DNA from: Petrosia ficiformis
Taxonomy: Eukaryota; Porifera; Demospongiae; Haplosclerida; Petrosiidae
DNA length: 64,000 bases
Direction of reading: 5' to 3'
Assembly: GCA_947044365.1 (NCBI GenBank)
Contig: OX345637.1
Location: 7,887,701-7,951,700, forward strand
The notes below the pieces were generated by a model. The model made no database searches. It was not told where the DNA came from and saw nothing but the letters and a program-made list of their open reading frames with translations. Below, in pieces: positions 34,501-45,725 of this stretch; position 1 is the first letter of the stretch; each line of letters opens with the position of its first letter. Position numbers and translations under genes: made by a program.

Positions 34501-35083
34501 CCTGGTACCCACAAAGAACCAGGTTCTGCTTGGTCAGAAGAATATCAGGTATTTTTGATTATAGTCATTGTTTGAAAATGACTATTATATGTGTTTTCTT
34601 TCAAAGGCTGAAAGTTTAATGAGTTATTGGTCAGCATTTGATGATTATCGCAAAAAGTTTCTTGTTGGAGAATTGATATGGAACTTTGCTGATATTAAAA
34701 CAGAACAAGGTTTAGTAGGATCCATGGTTGAGTGGGTGGGGAGGAGGTTGCATTTGTCCCACCTTTAGAACTATAGATATGTCACCTGAGGTTTTATACT
34801 AAAAATGCAATGGTTCTGTTAGCAGAATCATTAGTAAAATGCTGGTAGAGTTATAGTAGACTACTGATTTATCTACTGGCATATAATTATACATATAGTG
34901 CCTGGCTAAGGTACTCACATCTGTTTATCATCACTTTCAGGTACATCCAGACCTGATGGTAATCGTAAAGGTCTTCTCACACGTCAGAGGCAACCTAAAC
35001 TTGCTGCTCATGTTGTGAGGGAGAGGTACCTTTCACTGGCCAAGGGAAGAGATTATCATCCTGAAAGCATATTTGCCCAGTGA
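25594..35083 (+). CDS. Beta-glucuronidase B, acid/base Glu replaced by Ala, 12 exons
   Basis: Exons: 25594-25779, 26899-27081, 28397-28569, 28773-29011, 29974-30080, 31028-31174, 31983-32158, 32777-32926, 33118-33208, 34339-34548, 34607-34709, 34941-35083. They give 635 aa. A signal peptide ([18 protein letters not shown]) and all three GUSB domains are present, as are the nucleophile motif ISEYGAG and the carboxyl-binding GNRKG. The motif that should read ANEP is ANAP: codon 32886-32888 is GCA, so the general acid/base Glu (human E451) is Ala. In family 2 hydrolases this normally abolishes or severely reduces activity. Yet the frame is intact over twelve exons, splice sites are good and AATAAA follows (about 35167). 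This argues for a retained non-catalytic role (glycan binding, chaperoning or heterotetramer formation with copy A) or very recent loss. A sequencing error would need two base changes (GAA or GAG to GCA allows one for GAA), so it should be checked. Confidence 0.9.
26012..26222 (+). pseudogene. RecQ-like helicase fragment in GUSB-B intron 1
   Basis: After [13 protein letters not shown], one extra base shifts the frame. The next frame reads [20 protein letters not shown], then [15 protein letters not shown]. This is the Q motif and Walker A region of a RecQ-family DNA helicase. Homology stops after about 60 codons. It is probably a transposed or retrocopied gene scrap. Confidence 0.7.
27243..27815. 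mobile_element. 573 bp TIR transposon inserted in GUSB-B intron 2
   Basis: Ends CAGACCTCTCAA and TTGAGACGTCTG are inverted repeats (one mismatch). The element is flanked by TAGTGA on both sides (27237-27242 and 27816-27821), a target duplication. The homologous intron of GUSB-A is uninterrupted here (GAAATAGTGAGTCAACTGCT on the minus strand), which gives the empty site. No transposase is seen; a 6 bp duplication is what the alignment shows. Confidence 0.88.
29170..29378 (+). repeat. MITE family B copy in GUSB-B intron 4
   Basis: TTTTGAAGCATGGGCCAAAT at the left and GAGCTTATCAAAAAC at the right, with the family core AAGAAGCTCTTTGG. About 210 bp, noncoding. Confidence 0.8.
30570..30817 (-). 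repeat. MITE family A copy in GUSB-B intron 5
   Basis: Reverse-orientation copy: left end TGTCATTCATCTTCACTATG, right end GTGAATGTGAACAGACTTAAG. Confidence 0.8.
31388..31472. repeat. Hairpin in GUSB-B intron 6
   Basis: ATAATTTGCATATTCATG and CTGACTTCTTA are mirrored by TAAGAAGTCAG and CATGAATATGCAAATTAT around a centre at about 31431. The arms are about 38 bp with one small mismatch region. It could be a young foldback element or fold into a structured RNA. Confidence 0.8.
31598..31858 (-). repeat. MITE family A copy in GUSB-B intron 6, shared with GUSB-A
   Basis: CAGTCATTCACATTCACC at the left and GTGAATATGAATACAGACTTTAG at the right; homologous to 18166-18417 in the other arm. Shared flanks show that it was present before the duplication. 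Confidence 0.85.
34105..34318 (-). repeat. MITE family B copy in GUSB-B intron 9
   Basis: GAGGTTTTGATAGGCACACC and AAAAGGTATCAAAAAT ends with the family core between. Ends just 21 bp before exon 10 (34339), so it supplies sequence close to the acceptor. Confidence 0.75.
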
Positions 35084-36112
35084 TATACAGCCAGTGTAGT
35101 TCCTTGTCAAGTCACATGAATGACATTAATCATAAAGCTGTATTGCTAAGTAGTTTTAATAATAGCAATAAAGACTAATTATTTGTACTGTAGTTTCAAA
35201 ACTCCTTCCGCTGCATGATAATGTACTCAGACTGTTTTTGTATCTCCTAACATTCACAATTTTCATTATTTTTCATAATTGATTCAGAATCAAGAATAGT
35301 GCATTAACGCATGTAATGTACATCCAGTCAACATCAATTATATAGATCATCAATTATGTAGATCATCCATGCATACAATCACTCATGTTTCTATTCATGT
35401 AAAGTTCATGCAGTTCAAGTAACAGTCCATCGCATCCCAATTAAGTCAATCATCTTAACTGATGTCAGGAGGTAGTGTAGTGTTGCTATGTACTGTCACA
35501 ACTGATACTATAAAAATTGTAATGGTTGAATGGAACAGTTTCATTAGATGATAGTAGTAGAGTACAGCTATATAGTGGCACTTGGTAAGCTGCTATGGAA
35601 GCTGTTGTGTTTAACACCTCATAGTGGATGGTACTATTATCTAAATATAGAAGTACTAATCTTAATATATTCAGGAGTTTTGATTGGCAAAGTCCAGCTA
35701 TAGCCTATATATACCTATGTTGTTTACTTGTATTTATTTTCAAAACTTTATATGGGGATGTATTATATTATAATTGCTATAAAAGGCAAAACATTAAACA
35801 ATTACATCAACTAACTCCAGAGGCATAATACTCCTTCACAGCTACATTGCTCAAAAGCTCCTGGTATAAAAACATCTATAAATATGATTACCATACCCTT
35901 CTGCCTATGCTTAAGGTAATAATGAAACATGTAAGGATATAAAAGCACCATGAACTAGATTGGGAGGGCTCCAAAAAAGCACATGGAATGATGCAACTTT
36001 CTTAACTACGTATACAACGCATACTCGCGCAAGTGGACACAAGAATATAAATATATATAGTTCGAACCCGTGGGAAAGCAATCATAGGGATGGCCCTACG
36101 GGCCATAATAAT
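35084..36112. other. Intergenic region downstream of GUSB-B
   Basis: No coding region is seen. AATAAA at about 35167 may end the GUSB-B transcript. The right end (36065-36112) holds one terminus of repeat family F (GAAAGCAATCATAGGGATGG), directly followed by a larger inverted-repeat element. Confidence 0.5.
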
Positions 36113-37643
36113 ATGGCAGGGGATTGTGTCAAAATTAAACCTCTTTTTGCAATAAAAAAAAGAAAACCATATTTTTAATTAATATTTATTTCAATCATTG
36201 TGTAAACTCTGAAACACAAGAAATGACAATGACAATGGTAGTGTATATTATATAATAATTAAGGTGGTACTAGAGAGTGGGCGGATGCTACTCCAATCAG
36301 TTTCAAAATGGAATATTATATAATATGACACTAACCTGGTGTAATACCAACCTTCATATCTTCTCATCAGCTTTGTATTGGCCTGTAATTGAGGAAAACA
36401 GGCTAAAATCTCTATAATATACTTGTACTATTATGATCCATAGTGACTAGAAGAGACCTTCGCCGTCCCCAACCTGGGCATCGGTATATTGATTGCTTCT
36501 TGGGTCTTGCTTTTTTAAATCTTGATCCATCTAGTGACTTGCAGAGACCTTCAGTGTCCCCAACCTAGGCATCGGTATAGTGATTGCTTCTTGGGTCTTG
36601 CTTTCTTGAATATTGATCCATCTATCCACTTCTTGGTTTTGCAGTCTTGTGTCTTGATCCATCTATCCGCTTCTTCTTGGTCTTGCGCAGTCTTGATCCA
36701 CTTCTTCTTGGTCTTTAAGTCTTCAGCTCTTTGAGCCACAAATGTCGCATGCACTGCTTTTTATACTAAATTTTCCCGCCTTTTGTTTTAATCCTTTTAG
36801 CCAATCAAATTTACTCAAAGATTTCCATTGTTCTCTTCCCGCCTTTTGTTATTTTCTGTGCTTTTTTCTTTTCTTCCTGATAACTCTAAAGCTGTTTTTC
36901 TGCTGCAAATAGAACTTGTGGCATCAGATTTATCGTCTCACAGCGAATCTTGTGATGTATTTTGAGGCTGGTGTCACCTTTAGTTTGGTAATAACAGTTT
37001 TACTGCATGTGGGTCACATAGAAAGATACTTTCAATGACCTCGAAGCTGTTTTGCTAAGAGATAGGATATCATTTTCAAGACTACGCACAACTGACTGTG
37101 ACCATTATTTTAAACTGAGAGCTATATAGTAGTTATGGCCAGTAAAACTCAGTATAGACACAGAGAGATGTACTTTGTATGGCTCAAGTCAATGTTAGAA
37201 AGACAGTTGAATGGCTGGACGACAAACAACAACAGAAGACTGAAGCTATTAAGCTGGTGTAACTGAGCTGTTAATGATTGCAAAGAGACCTCATCCAGTA
37301 CTCCAGTCCAGAAGACTTTAATTTCTCTTGTAGTTTATTTCCCAATTTTTTTCTTTCTTTTTTGTCACCTGTTTCATTGTCACCTTTTTTATTTTTATAA
37401 TCCTTTTTTTATACTACTATTTTGCAATATTTCATTTTTTATTATATTATTATACAATATACACTACTATTGTTATTGTCATTTCTTGTGTTTCAGACTT
37501 TACACAATAATTGTAATATTATTAACTATAGTATGCAAAGATGATTTTCTTTTTTTTTATTGCAATTTAAAATATTATATTCAATATTAGACAGTTTTCT
37601 TTTAAGAAAAAAGATGTTTAATTTTGACACAATCCCCTGCTAA
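36113..37643. mobile_element. 1.5 kb DNA element with long imperfect terminal inverted repeats
   Basis: The left end GGGGATTGTGTCAAAATTAA is mirrored by TTAATTTTGACACAATCCCC at the right. Further in, GAAACACAAGAAATGACAAT (about 36210) is mirrored by ATTGTCATTTCTTGTGTTTC (about 37475). Arms of about 130-160 bp are thus inverted. The interior has a 97 bp tandem duplication (about 36449-36640, unit with CCCCAACCTAGGCATCGGTA) and no recognisable transposase, so it is a non-autonomous element. Confidence 0.8.
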
Positions 37644-38344
37644 CAGTTTCTTAGTGTATTACACTATTCTACATTATTTTTCTACACAATATTTTATTTG
37701 TTTGTCATTATTCTTTTTGCGCTTGTTTCATAGTATTTTTTAAATAATTATCACAAAATAAATATTACAAACAAAAACAGTGGTGTATACAATGCAATAT
37801 TTATTATCCAATGTCTTCTAATTTTATACACAATAATAATTATATATATATATATATATAATTATATATAATAGTCATGACAATAAATTATTAATTAAGT
37901 CCAGAAGACGTTCTGTCAATTTTTAGCTCCACCCATTTAATTTATTGTATGTACTAAATATCTGACGAATATAATGAACTTCCAAATAAACAAAGTTGAT
38001 GAAATATGTATTCCCATTGTTTCTGAACAAGTCAACATGTAGTGATTTAAAGAAGGGGTCATACCCACACACAATAAGTGCATGTGGGTAATTAACCTCA
38101 TCCACCACCACCACCACCTACTGTATAAAGAATGATATACAGAACTACACACATAGTAAAAACATTGAACTAGTTTAATGCATACTTGTATCACATGACA
38201 TTGAGACTTCCACCTGATTGTGTTTTAAACAACATAGTGCACATTTAAGAAGTGCTTAATGTACAGTGACACTGTAAGTAAAACAACTAAAAATGTCAAG
38301 TGATATGCACTAAATCTGTTATAACATTCTTTATGGTGGAATAA
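37644..38344. other. Intergenic, AT-rich, no gene seen
   Basis: TA dinucleotide run at about 37840-37862 and a CCACCA run near 38101-38118. No exon or element boundary is supported. Confidence 0.5.
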
Positions 38345-38478
38345 ACATTTTAATGTTGTTGTGACACTTGGGCAGGCCAATAAGGTCTCAATTACATAAA
38401 GCACTTGTTTGTTTAAGCATTATCTAATATCAACCTTTAACCTTTATTGAGCCCCCACCCTCGTATAACATTAAAATG
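38345..38478. repeat. MITE family E, diverged copy
   Basis: CACTTGGGCAGGCCAATAAG at the left and CCTTTATTGAGCCCCCACCC at the right match the palindromic element at 12225-12335. Confidence 0.65.
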
Positions 38479-38519
38479 CTTGAATTCATGTTCATCCTTC
38501 ACCATCAAAATGATGATCA

Positions 38520-38655
38520 AATGTATGTGTGTGTGTGTGTATGCGTGTGACAGTATGTATGTGTGTATGCATGTACGTGTGTATTTATGTGTATGTATGT
38601 ATTTGTATCTATGTATGTATGTGTGTATGTATGTATGTATGTATGTATGTAGGTA
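38520..38655. repeat. (TG)n / (ATGT)n microsatellite
   Basis: Runs of GTGTGTGT and ATGTATGT directly before the retrotransposon fragment. The open frames through it are repeat artefacts. Confidence 0.9.
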
Positions 38656-39434
38656 AGGCAACAAGAGCTTTTTGTAGCGTGAAAATGATAATATGGGATA
38701 GAAAAGAAATCAGTAAAAGATTGAAGGTTAATTTGTTTAAGTCAGTAGTAATGTCGTCTCTTTTGTATGGATGTGAAACATGGGCAATCACTGCTCTACA
38801 GACTCAGCGGCTACTAGTTTTTGTTATGGGATGTCTTCGTTCAATACTAGGCATATCCAAGATGGATAAAGTACGGAATGTGGAGGTACGTAAAAAGGCA
38901 GGTATGATGCGAGTAGAAGTAATAATGTCACAGAGAAGATTGAGATGGCTAGGGCATGTGGTACGAATGGCATCAGAAAGAATCCCCAGATGTCTGTTGG
39001 TAAGCAAGATCGTGGGAGGAAAGAGAGCAGTGGGAAAGCAGAAGTTGAGATGGTGTGATGTGGTAAGCAATGATTTAAAGAGATGTGGCTTGGTGGAGAA
39101 CTGGAGTGAGATTGCAGTGGATAGGAAAATGTGGAGGGGACTTGTACATGCTTGTGCCGAGGAAGTGAATGAGGAGCTTGAAGATTTAGAACAGAGAAAA
39201 AAGGACGAAAGAAAGAAGAGAAATAATAATGAGGATGGAAGTCATGACTCTGTGCTGCTTCAATGCCAATGCAGTGAAGGCAGCTGTGATTTTGTAGCAA
39301 GATCGAAAGCGGGTCTATCCAATCATGTCCGTCAAATACACTCTGAAGGTTATAATCAGCTTTTAAAATGTCCAAGTTGTGGTCAATATTTTAAAAAGCA
39401 AGGTCTACACAACCATCAGCGCTTCTGTTCTTAG
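38652..39434 (+). mobile_element. 3' end of a non-LTR retrotransposon ORF2
   Basis: The open frame has RLKVNLFKSVVMSSLLYGCE (with TW following) and RRLRWLGHVVRM, the conserved tail of the reverse-transcriptase region in LINE elements of the CR1/L2/RTE-like type. About 60 charged residues follow, then two zinc fingers: C-x4-C-x12-H-x4-H (CSEGSCDFVARSKAGLSNHV...H) and CPSCGQYFKKQGLHNHQRFC. The frame ends at a stop at 39432-39434. The catalytic RT and endonuclease parts are missing, and a microsatellite abuts the break, as expected for 5' truncation. The remaining 260 codons are intact, so the insertion is fairly young. Confidence 0.85.
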
Positions 39435-40044
39435 AGGTGTCTGTCTGTAGATGTCTTCTATCAATCCATATATGGCCTCTACCACCCAGTTGGGTGAAAA
39501 AGAGAGAAAGAGATGTATGTATGAGTGCGTGTACATATAACCCTCTGAAATGTTATGAATATTATATGTAAATGCATACATGTTATGATACACACATACT
39601 TACACATATGTACATACATATTTATCATTTACACATTTTTCTTACATTGTCTTCTTGCATGGTGGTCGATATCTAACCCCTCCTCGACCTCCCCCCATTG
39701 GCTTCTGGAATATATTATACTATGAGAGTATAAACATTAATACTAGTAAACTAACGAAAACAACAAATACAAATATATGAGTGATTATACTCTAATCTAT
39801 ACATTTAATAGTATGTGGGACTCATTACAGGCAACATGCATGGGACAAGCACTGAGTGCTATAATTAAGAAGAGTTTTTAGGATGGTCTATGGTGCTTTG
39901 AAATCATTTATCCATTACAGAACTCGTGTTTGTTACTTAAATACTTTAGGTATGTGTTGTTAAGCACATTTAAAACATTTTCAATACTTACAATATGTAC
40001 TAAATAATTACAAGAATAATAAGAAACATTTTAAAAAATGAAAG

Positions 40045-40230
40045 AGTATGTAGGGATTGATATCAAAACTGAAAAAGCACAGGAACAAGATGGCTTTGGC
40101 AATAAAATGAAATACCACTTCCACATAACAACCCTACATGAAAGAAAATGTAGGGATATCAAAACCAAAAAAGGAACAAGATTAGCAGCAAAATTAACAT
40201 AACCACTTCCATATAACAACCCTACATAAG
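40045..40230. repeat. Two tandem CTACA-ended mini-elements (family G)
   Basis: Each unit starts TGTAGGGAT...ATCAAAAC, contains AAAGCAC or GGAACAAGAT, and ends CACTTCCAYATAACAACCCTACA; ends are inverted (TGTAGGG/CCCTACA). Units are about 80-95 bp, head to tail. A half unit in reverse follows at about 40262-40285. Related copies lie at 50385-50460, 57430-57780 and 58290-58410. Confidence 0.75.
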
Positions 40231-40544
40231 TATACTTTCTTTTTTATACTCAACACCTCTACTTATGTAGGGTTATATGGAAGCTTTACTTGCAATACTG
40301 CAAACTAAATAATTATAATTATTCCCATTTTACAGCTTTCTTACACACTGTCGATCCAATCTGTTAGGAAAAGAATAAAAGTTTTACATTTAAGTTTGTC
40401 CTGTTTGAAGTCTTGAAGTTATTAACACTTCTATTAATAAGGATATATAATTATATGTAATAATCACAATTATTGCATGAAGTACTAAATATAAAATCAC
40501 TCAACCATCCCAAGATACACCTATACATTTCTGAGATACGTACA

Positions 40545-40890
40545 TGTACACGCTCGGTCAATTAATGGGCGTGGCGCGTAAAGAACGCGCGATCAACACC
40601 AGCAGAAAGAAAGCTGTGTAGCTTACGTAGAAACTGGAACTAATAGTAATAGCTAGCTATTCTGTCTGAAATATATTCCTAAAGTTCTACAAGGTCCTTT
40701 GAAAGGTCAGAAGAGTAGATAATCAAAATAATAACTATAATAAGCTGTTGTCTTTCATGCTTGATAAAGTCAGCCATGATTACTGAATGCTGGACACCAC
40801 AAAGCAGTCATAGGGATACTTTTATCTTCACTTAAATTTGTATTTGTAAAGCAATCATAGGGATGTTTTTTTCTCTATATACACTTGTTT
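40545..40890 (+). repeat. Repeat family F
   Basis: Starts near CGCTCGGTCAATTAATGGGC and contains CAGCAGAAAGAAAGCTGTGT, CTTACGTAGAAACTGGAACT and CCTAAAGTTCTACAAGG; ends at AGCAGTCATAGGGATAC. The copy at 49740-50175 is longer, and a third partial copy is at 16158-16312. Confidence 0.75.
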
Positions 40891-41388
40891 GTATATATAG
40901 GTGAGGTTAACTACAGAATTGTTTTTCTGAACTGTGGAAGTTAATTTTCATGAGGAAAATCTGACTTTAGAAGCTACACAAATTACTATTTCGCTAATAT
41001 ATATATATATATAGATTTCACGAATTTCATAATTGTATACATATAAAAAAAATTATGTTATCTATGATCAAAGAAGATTGCCTATTACACATGTATCAGT
41101 ATAAATTGTGGTATAGCTTGCACCTATATGGTTTATTTTTGAGACATCACTTTGTTACTATTGAGAACTATAATTTTATGTTTATAATGACTCAAATGAA
41201 GTTGATTATTATAATTATTTTCCAATTACTTGAATTGGTAGCTTTTACTGAAACATGAAAATGTAAAACCCAGATAATTTTTGCAACAAAAGCAAGCATA
41301 CAAGAAAAAAAAATTGTATCAGCAGCACTAATATCATGTATTAAAATAGTTCACTCTTATTTTGTTCTATCTTTTACAGAGGCCCAGC

Positions 41389-42401
41389 TCAGAAGAGCAT
41401 TCTTGCTGTGGCTATAATACCCATTAGACTGAGGACACACATTGAGAGAGGTGCAGTAGTAAAAGCAGCAGAACCCGTATCTTGATTTGAGAGAGGTGCA
41501 GTACAACTAGCAGCAGAACCCGTATCTAAATTGGAAAAAAAAGTGGAGAATATATAGGTACAAAAAAATGTGTGTATTCAATAATCAGTTATGTAACATA
41601 CCATTGTCATCACGAATAGTCACTGTGAAATTACTATTAGAGAGAGTAACATTACTGGGCCCATCTTCAATTGATGGATTTAGCACTTCAATGTAGAATG
41701 TCTCATCATTCTCCATATCTTCATCATCATAGATGGAAATAGCGATACACTGGGTATTATTTGCATCCTCAGAAAACACAAGGATACTTGGAAAAGCATT
41801 TGGATTGTAATCAACATTACCTGCAAAATTAAAAATTACATAAAATAATAGTAAATACCTACAGAGTTACAACTACACTCACTATCTGCTGTTCCTTGTG
41901 TGGTAGTCACAACAAACATAAATGTACGATTCATATAGTCTCCTGATCCTTTTCCACAGAGATAAATTGTTCCAACATTCTCATCTACAGTTATTGCCGA
42001 TCCATTACTCTGTTGACTCAATGATGCATATGAAATATGAATATACAGAAAAAGTCCTAATTTAAACAGGAATAATTTCAGATATTAATTAATGCAAAGA
42101 CTCACTCCAAGGAGGCAAAGGATAGCAACCGAGGCACAGACAATGATTGTATCTGAAGCAACATTATTATAAATTGAACAACATCAAATTATTATCGCAA
42201 CTAACTTACATGCAAACACCAGTAACACACTTACGCAGTTTACATACTAAATAACAAAGTGCTTTGCCAATATATGGAATGCCTAATATTTAGCGGAAAT
42301 AGACAGAGATTATAATGTCATATAGTAGACTTACTGCAGATGTAGGAGGCATGACAATACTGAACAGTCAGTAAAAGCACTAGTATTATGGCTTTTTGCA
42401 T
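41389..42401 (-). CDS. Small secreted or membrane-anchored Calx-beta-like protein, 5 exons
   Basis: Exons from the 5' end: 42335-42401, 42106-42152, 41883-42009, 41602-41820, 41389-41525. They give 198 aa with all phases consistent. Residues 1-18 form a signal peptide (MQKAIILVLLLTVQYCHA). The central part has TVDENVGTIYLCGKGSG and IAISIYDDEDMENDETFYIE, then VTLSNSNFTVTIRDDNG. That is the pattern of a Calx-beta domain, including its acidic calcium-binding DDxDxExDE stretch. A 19-residue motif (DTGSAA...TAPLS) occurs twice, then the chain ends in a short hydrophobic segment (MCVLSLMGIIATARMLF), possibly a GPI-attachment signal or membrane anchor. Several N-x-T/S sites are present. Function unknown; extracellular adhesion or recognition is plausible. 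The first 40 residues are the least certain part of the model. Confidence 0.7.
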
Positions 42402-44716
42402 CCTGGATTAGAGTCAAAAACTGTGATATTTCAAAAATCTTTCCTCTTTGAAGGTAGTAGAGGTTGTTATCGCTCCAGTTATTGTATTCTTACCAAATGC
42501 AGATAGAAATAAGTTTAAAACTGAGTTTCTTATATAGTTATCAGGTATGAGGTAATCTAATATACAAGATGCTTTAAGATGACCTAATAAGGTAAAATGC
42601 ATGATCGTCCAAGTAGGGGACATTGTGTATTTTGTAGAGTTCTATTATGATTGAACAGGTTTCATAAATCACACATGCTATAATTAAAACGTATTGTTTT
42701 GTATTGTTAACATATGGTGTGTACCATTGTTTAATATGTAATCACACCAGGTATTACAGCTAACCTACTACTACCATACTTTATTTTCATTTTGTGATAT
42801 TTTAGCAAAACTACTAAAACTAAAACCCTTTTAGTAAAAGCCTTAAATTATTTTAGTTAATAAACTATAACCATTAATTGAGAAACTATAGACCAAAACA
42901 ACAAAATAGTACTTTCAGTTAAGTGTATGAACAACACATAGCTAAATGTAACATCAATATCTATTTCATCACTCGGATATAATGCTTTGTTGCATGCAAA
43001 TCATATTTCATTCTAGGGTACAAACAGGCACCTCTTTGACTAGTCTGACATAGCCACTCCTATGCCAGACTACTACTTGACTACAACCAACATTAATTCA
43101 CTACAACTATAGAATTTGTATTGAACTTCAACTGTGATTCTTTTCAAACCAAGAGACACTAGTACTGATCTTATTTATATTTTTTACTATGTCAATGACA
43201 TGATCAGTGGAGATTGCAATTTGTAATTTGAATTTTTAAACTATAATTTTATTTTCAAGCATACGTGTAGCTGCAATAATATGTTTTGCTACAACTATAA
43301 TTATAATTAAGTCCTCTGATTTGTAGCTAATATTGTAAATATTACAGTATTATAACTAAGTATTATAACAAAGTCCTAACAATAACAGCAAGTTATAAGA
43401 CTAATGCAAATTGTTCACAGAAAACACCGACAAAGATGCAGCAATATATATATATATATATACTGCAAAAATGAAATTGTTAAAATAACCAATGTAGTAC
43501 AGTTGCAAAGATGCAAATCATAATTTCATTGGTCATAAAAGGTTGTTATGACTGCATGATAAAAGATTATCAGTTATATTCAATTATCATGTCTGATATA
43601 TCTCATATTAGATGCACAAAGAAGGTTTGGAAACCTACAATATTAATGATTTAATTAAAATATTTATTCTGCTTCTTTGTACATCTATTGGATAGTATGA
43701 AATTGCAATTATTGGATTATAATCAGTACAAGTACATGTATATCATCATATAGTCATAACAACCTACACGACCAATTAAATTAAAATTCCACTATTCCTG
43801 CTAACCAATAAATTAATTATTTTAACAATTATTTTATTTTTTGCAGTGTAAATAAAGCAGCAGAACTTAACTTGATTAAAATGTAAATAAAAACATGTTT
43901 TCATGTTTGGATCTAGTATTTTATGTTCGGGTACTGTATACCACAACTAACATTTATACATACTGTTACATATGTACACACATATAAATGCTCATACATA
44001 CATACATACATATATACATACATACATACATACCTATCTACATACATACAAAAATAAATACATACTCTCTTAATCTATATTTTTATAAAGAGATAAAACA
44101 AGTACAAAACTCAACCACATAATCTAATGACACAATTCCTAACATGGTATTACTATATTAGGTCATCTTAAACATCTTATATGGTAAAATGATTGTCCAA
44201 TCATATTAGAGCCAGAGGAATGATGTTTACATCAAAATAATCACATTATTAATTATTGTAGAGTATTTTGGAATCTGGGAATATTAACTGAACAGGTTTT
44301 GTATCCCTGTTTAGTTCAAATGTATGTTACTACTATACTGATTTAATTACAGTATGAACCATAACACCTAGCATCAGCTATACCATAGACTTAAAGCTTT
44401 TTGTGGTAATATATTATTACTGAAATATTAATAATAAATGCTAACTATATTCATTAGGATTTCCAAGAATTTGTATGAACTTGAACAACATAATTCTTGA
44501 ACTGGATCTTATAATATTTATGTGGTTCTTCTAGTAGTTAAAATATTCAGGCTTGTCAAATGAGTTTGGATTTAAAACCCACAAATGACATAAGGAACAC
44601 ATTAAGAAAATGATATGTATTATAGTACCTGGTCATACATTATGATTAAAAATAACACATACAATACAATGGCTTACTAGAAGAATCAAGTAAATTCTTT
44701 TAAAGTGTTAGTAACA

Positions 44717-44748
<32 letters not shown>

Positions 44749-45505
44749 ATTTATACATACATAGTTATATATACACATGCACATACATACACACATACAT
44801 ATGCATGCACTTTCATATAATACACGTAATATTATAATTATAAACCTTCTTTTGATCTTTTGATTGCATGCACTCAAACATCTCCAAAGAGACAAAAACA
44901 GTACAGCTACAGTTTTATGATGTTACTATGAACACATACACACACATATACACATTATTTCCTTCTTTTAACTGCATGTGCTGAAACATCTCCAAGGAGA
45001 CATGAAGCCGTGCAAACATATACATATGTCAGATCATGTCAGATATCCAATTCCACTGGTGCAAGTAATGAGGGTGTGGCCACAATCATGCTCAAATAAT
45101 TGTATTTTTATTAAAGAAAACGTAAAACTTATTGTATGTGCTTCGTTTAACCATTCCAGGGGCCCTTGCAACGTATTTATGACCTAAATAACCATTGTCA
45201 TTAGGTAAACAATCATATCAGATTTCATATCAGTTTTTATAACAGGATCATGAGAGTTGTGTCACGTAGCATTTTATGACTTGTAGCCACACCCCCATTA
45301 TTTTTGCAATATCTGACATGATCCCTACACACACACACACACACAAATATGTAGATACATGCATACATATATACATACATACACACTCACTATATACATA
45401 CATATAGAAATGCACATATACGTACATACACATGCATACACCTTCTTTCCTTTCTTTAGCTACACATGCTCAAACATCTTCAAGGAGACAAGATCGGTAC
45501 AAGCT

Positions 45506-45538
<33 letters not shown>

Positions 45539-45725
45539 CACCTTTTATTAAGCATTAAGCCTGTGAATATTATTATCATAATTTGTCAGCTGATTTTTAG
45601 GAAACTGTTATGAATGCACTAGGGGAAATCCTAGGGAATTTTTCATAATTCTGCTGAATCATGATGAAGAAGATATTTAAATCATAACACAGCAATGCTA
45701 TAGTGTATTATCACATTTCTGCAAA
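42402..45725. other. Intergenic, repeat-rich
   Basis: No coding exon seen. Contains a TTAGTTA-type repeat (42800-42900), (ACAT)n tracts (43980-44060, 44715-44770, 45350-45430), a CA run (45512-45535), and three copies of a short module (see 44840-45500). Confidence 0.5.
44840..45500 (+). repeat. Three dispersed copies of a module beside ACAT repeats
   Basis: CTTCTTTTGATC...TTGCATGCACTCAAACATCT (about 44846), CTTCTTTTAACTGCATGTGC...AACATCTCCAAGGAGAC (about 44962) and CTTTCTTTAGCTACACATGC...AACATCTTCAAGGAGAC (about 45447). Each is preceded by an ACAT or CA microsatellite. They look like 3' ends or fragments of one short retroelement. Confidence 0.6.

Larger units (their letters stand above)
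39435..41388. other. Intergenic repeat-rich region
   Basis: Holds two CTACA-type miniature elements (40045-40230), a family F repeat (40545-40830) and AT-rich filler. No gene recognised. Confidence 0.5.

Noticed and set aside
25594..35083. GUSB copies as bacterial contamination or horizontal transfer
   Set aside because: Twelve spliced exons, animal-type signal peptides and human-like motifs ([13 protein letters not shown]) fit a native metazoan gene.
36551..36754. Minus-strand charged frame (KTKKKWIKTAQDQEE)
   Set aside because: It lies in a tandemly duplicated part of a non-autonomous TIR element; low-complexity composition and no homologue recognised.
38804..39375. Minus-strand frames opposite the LINE tail
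   Set aside because: Shadow of the retrotransposon reading frame.
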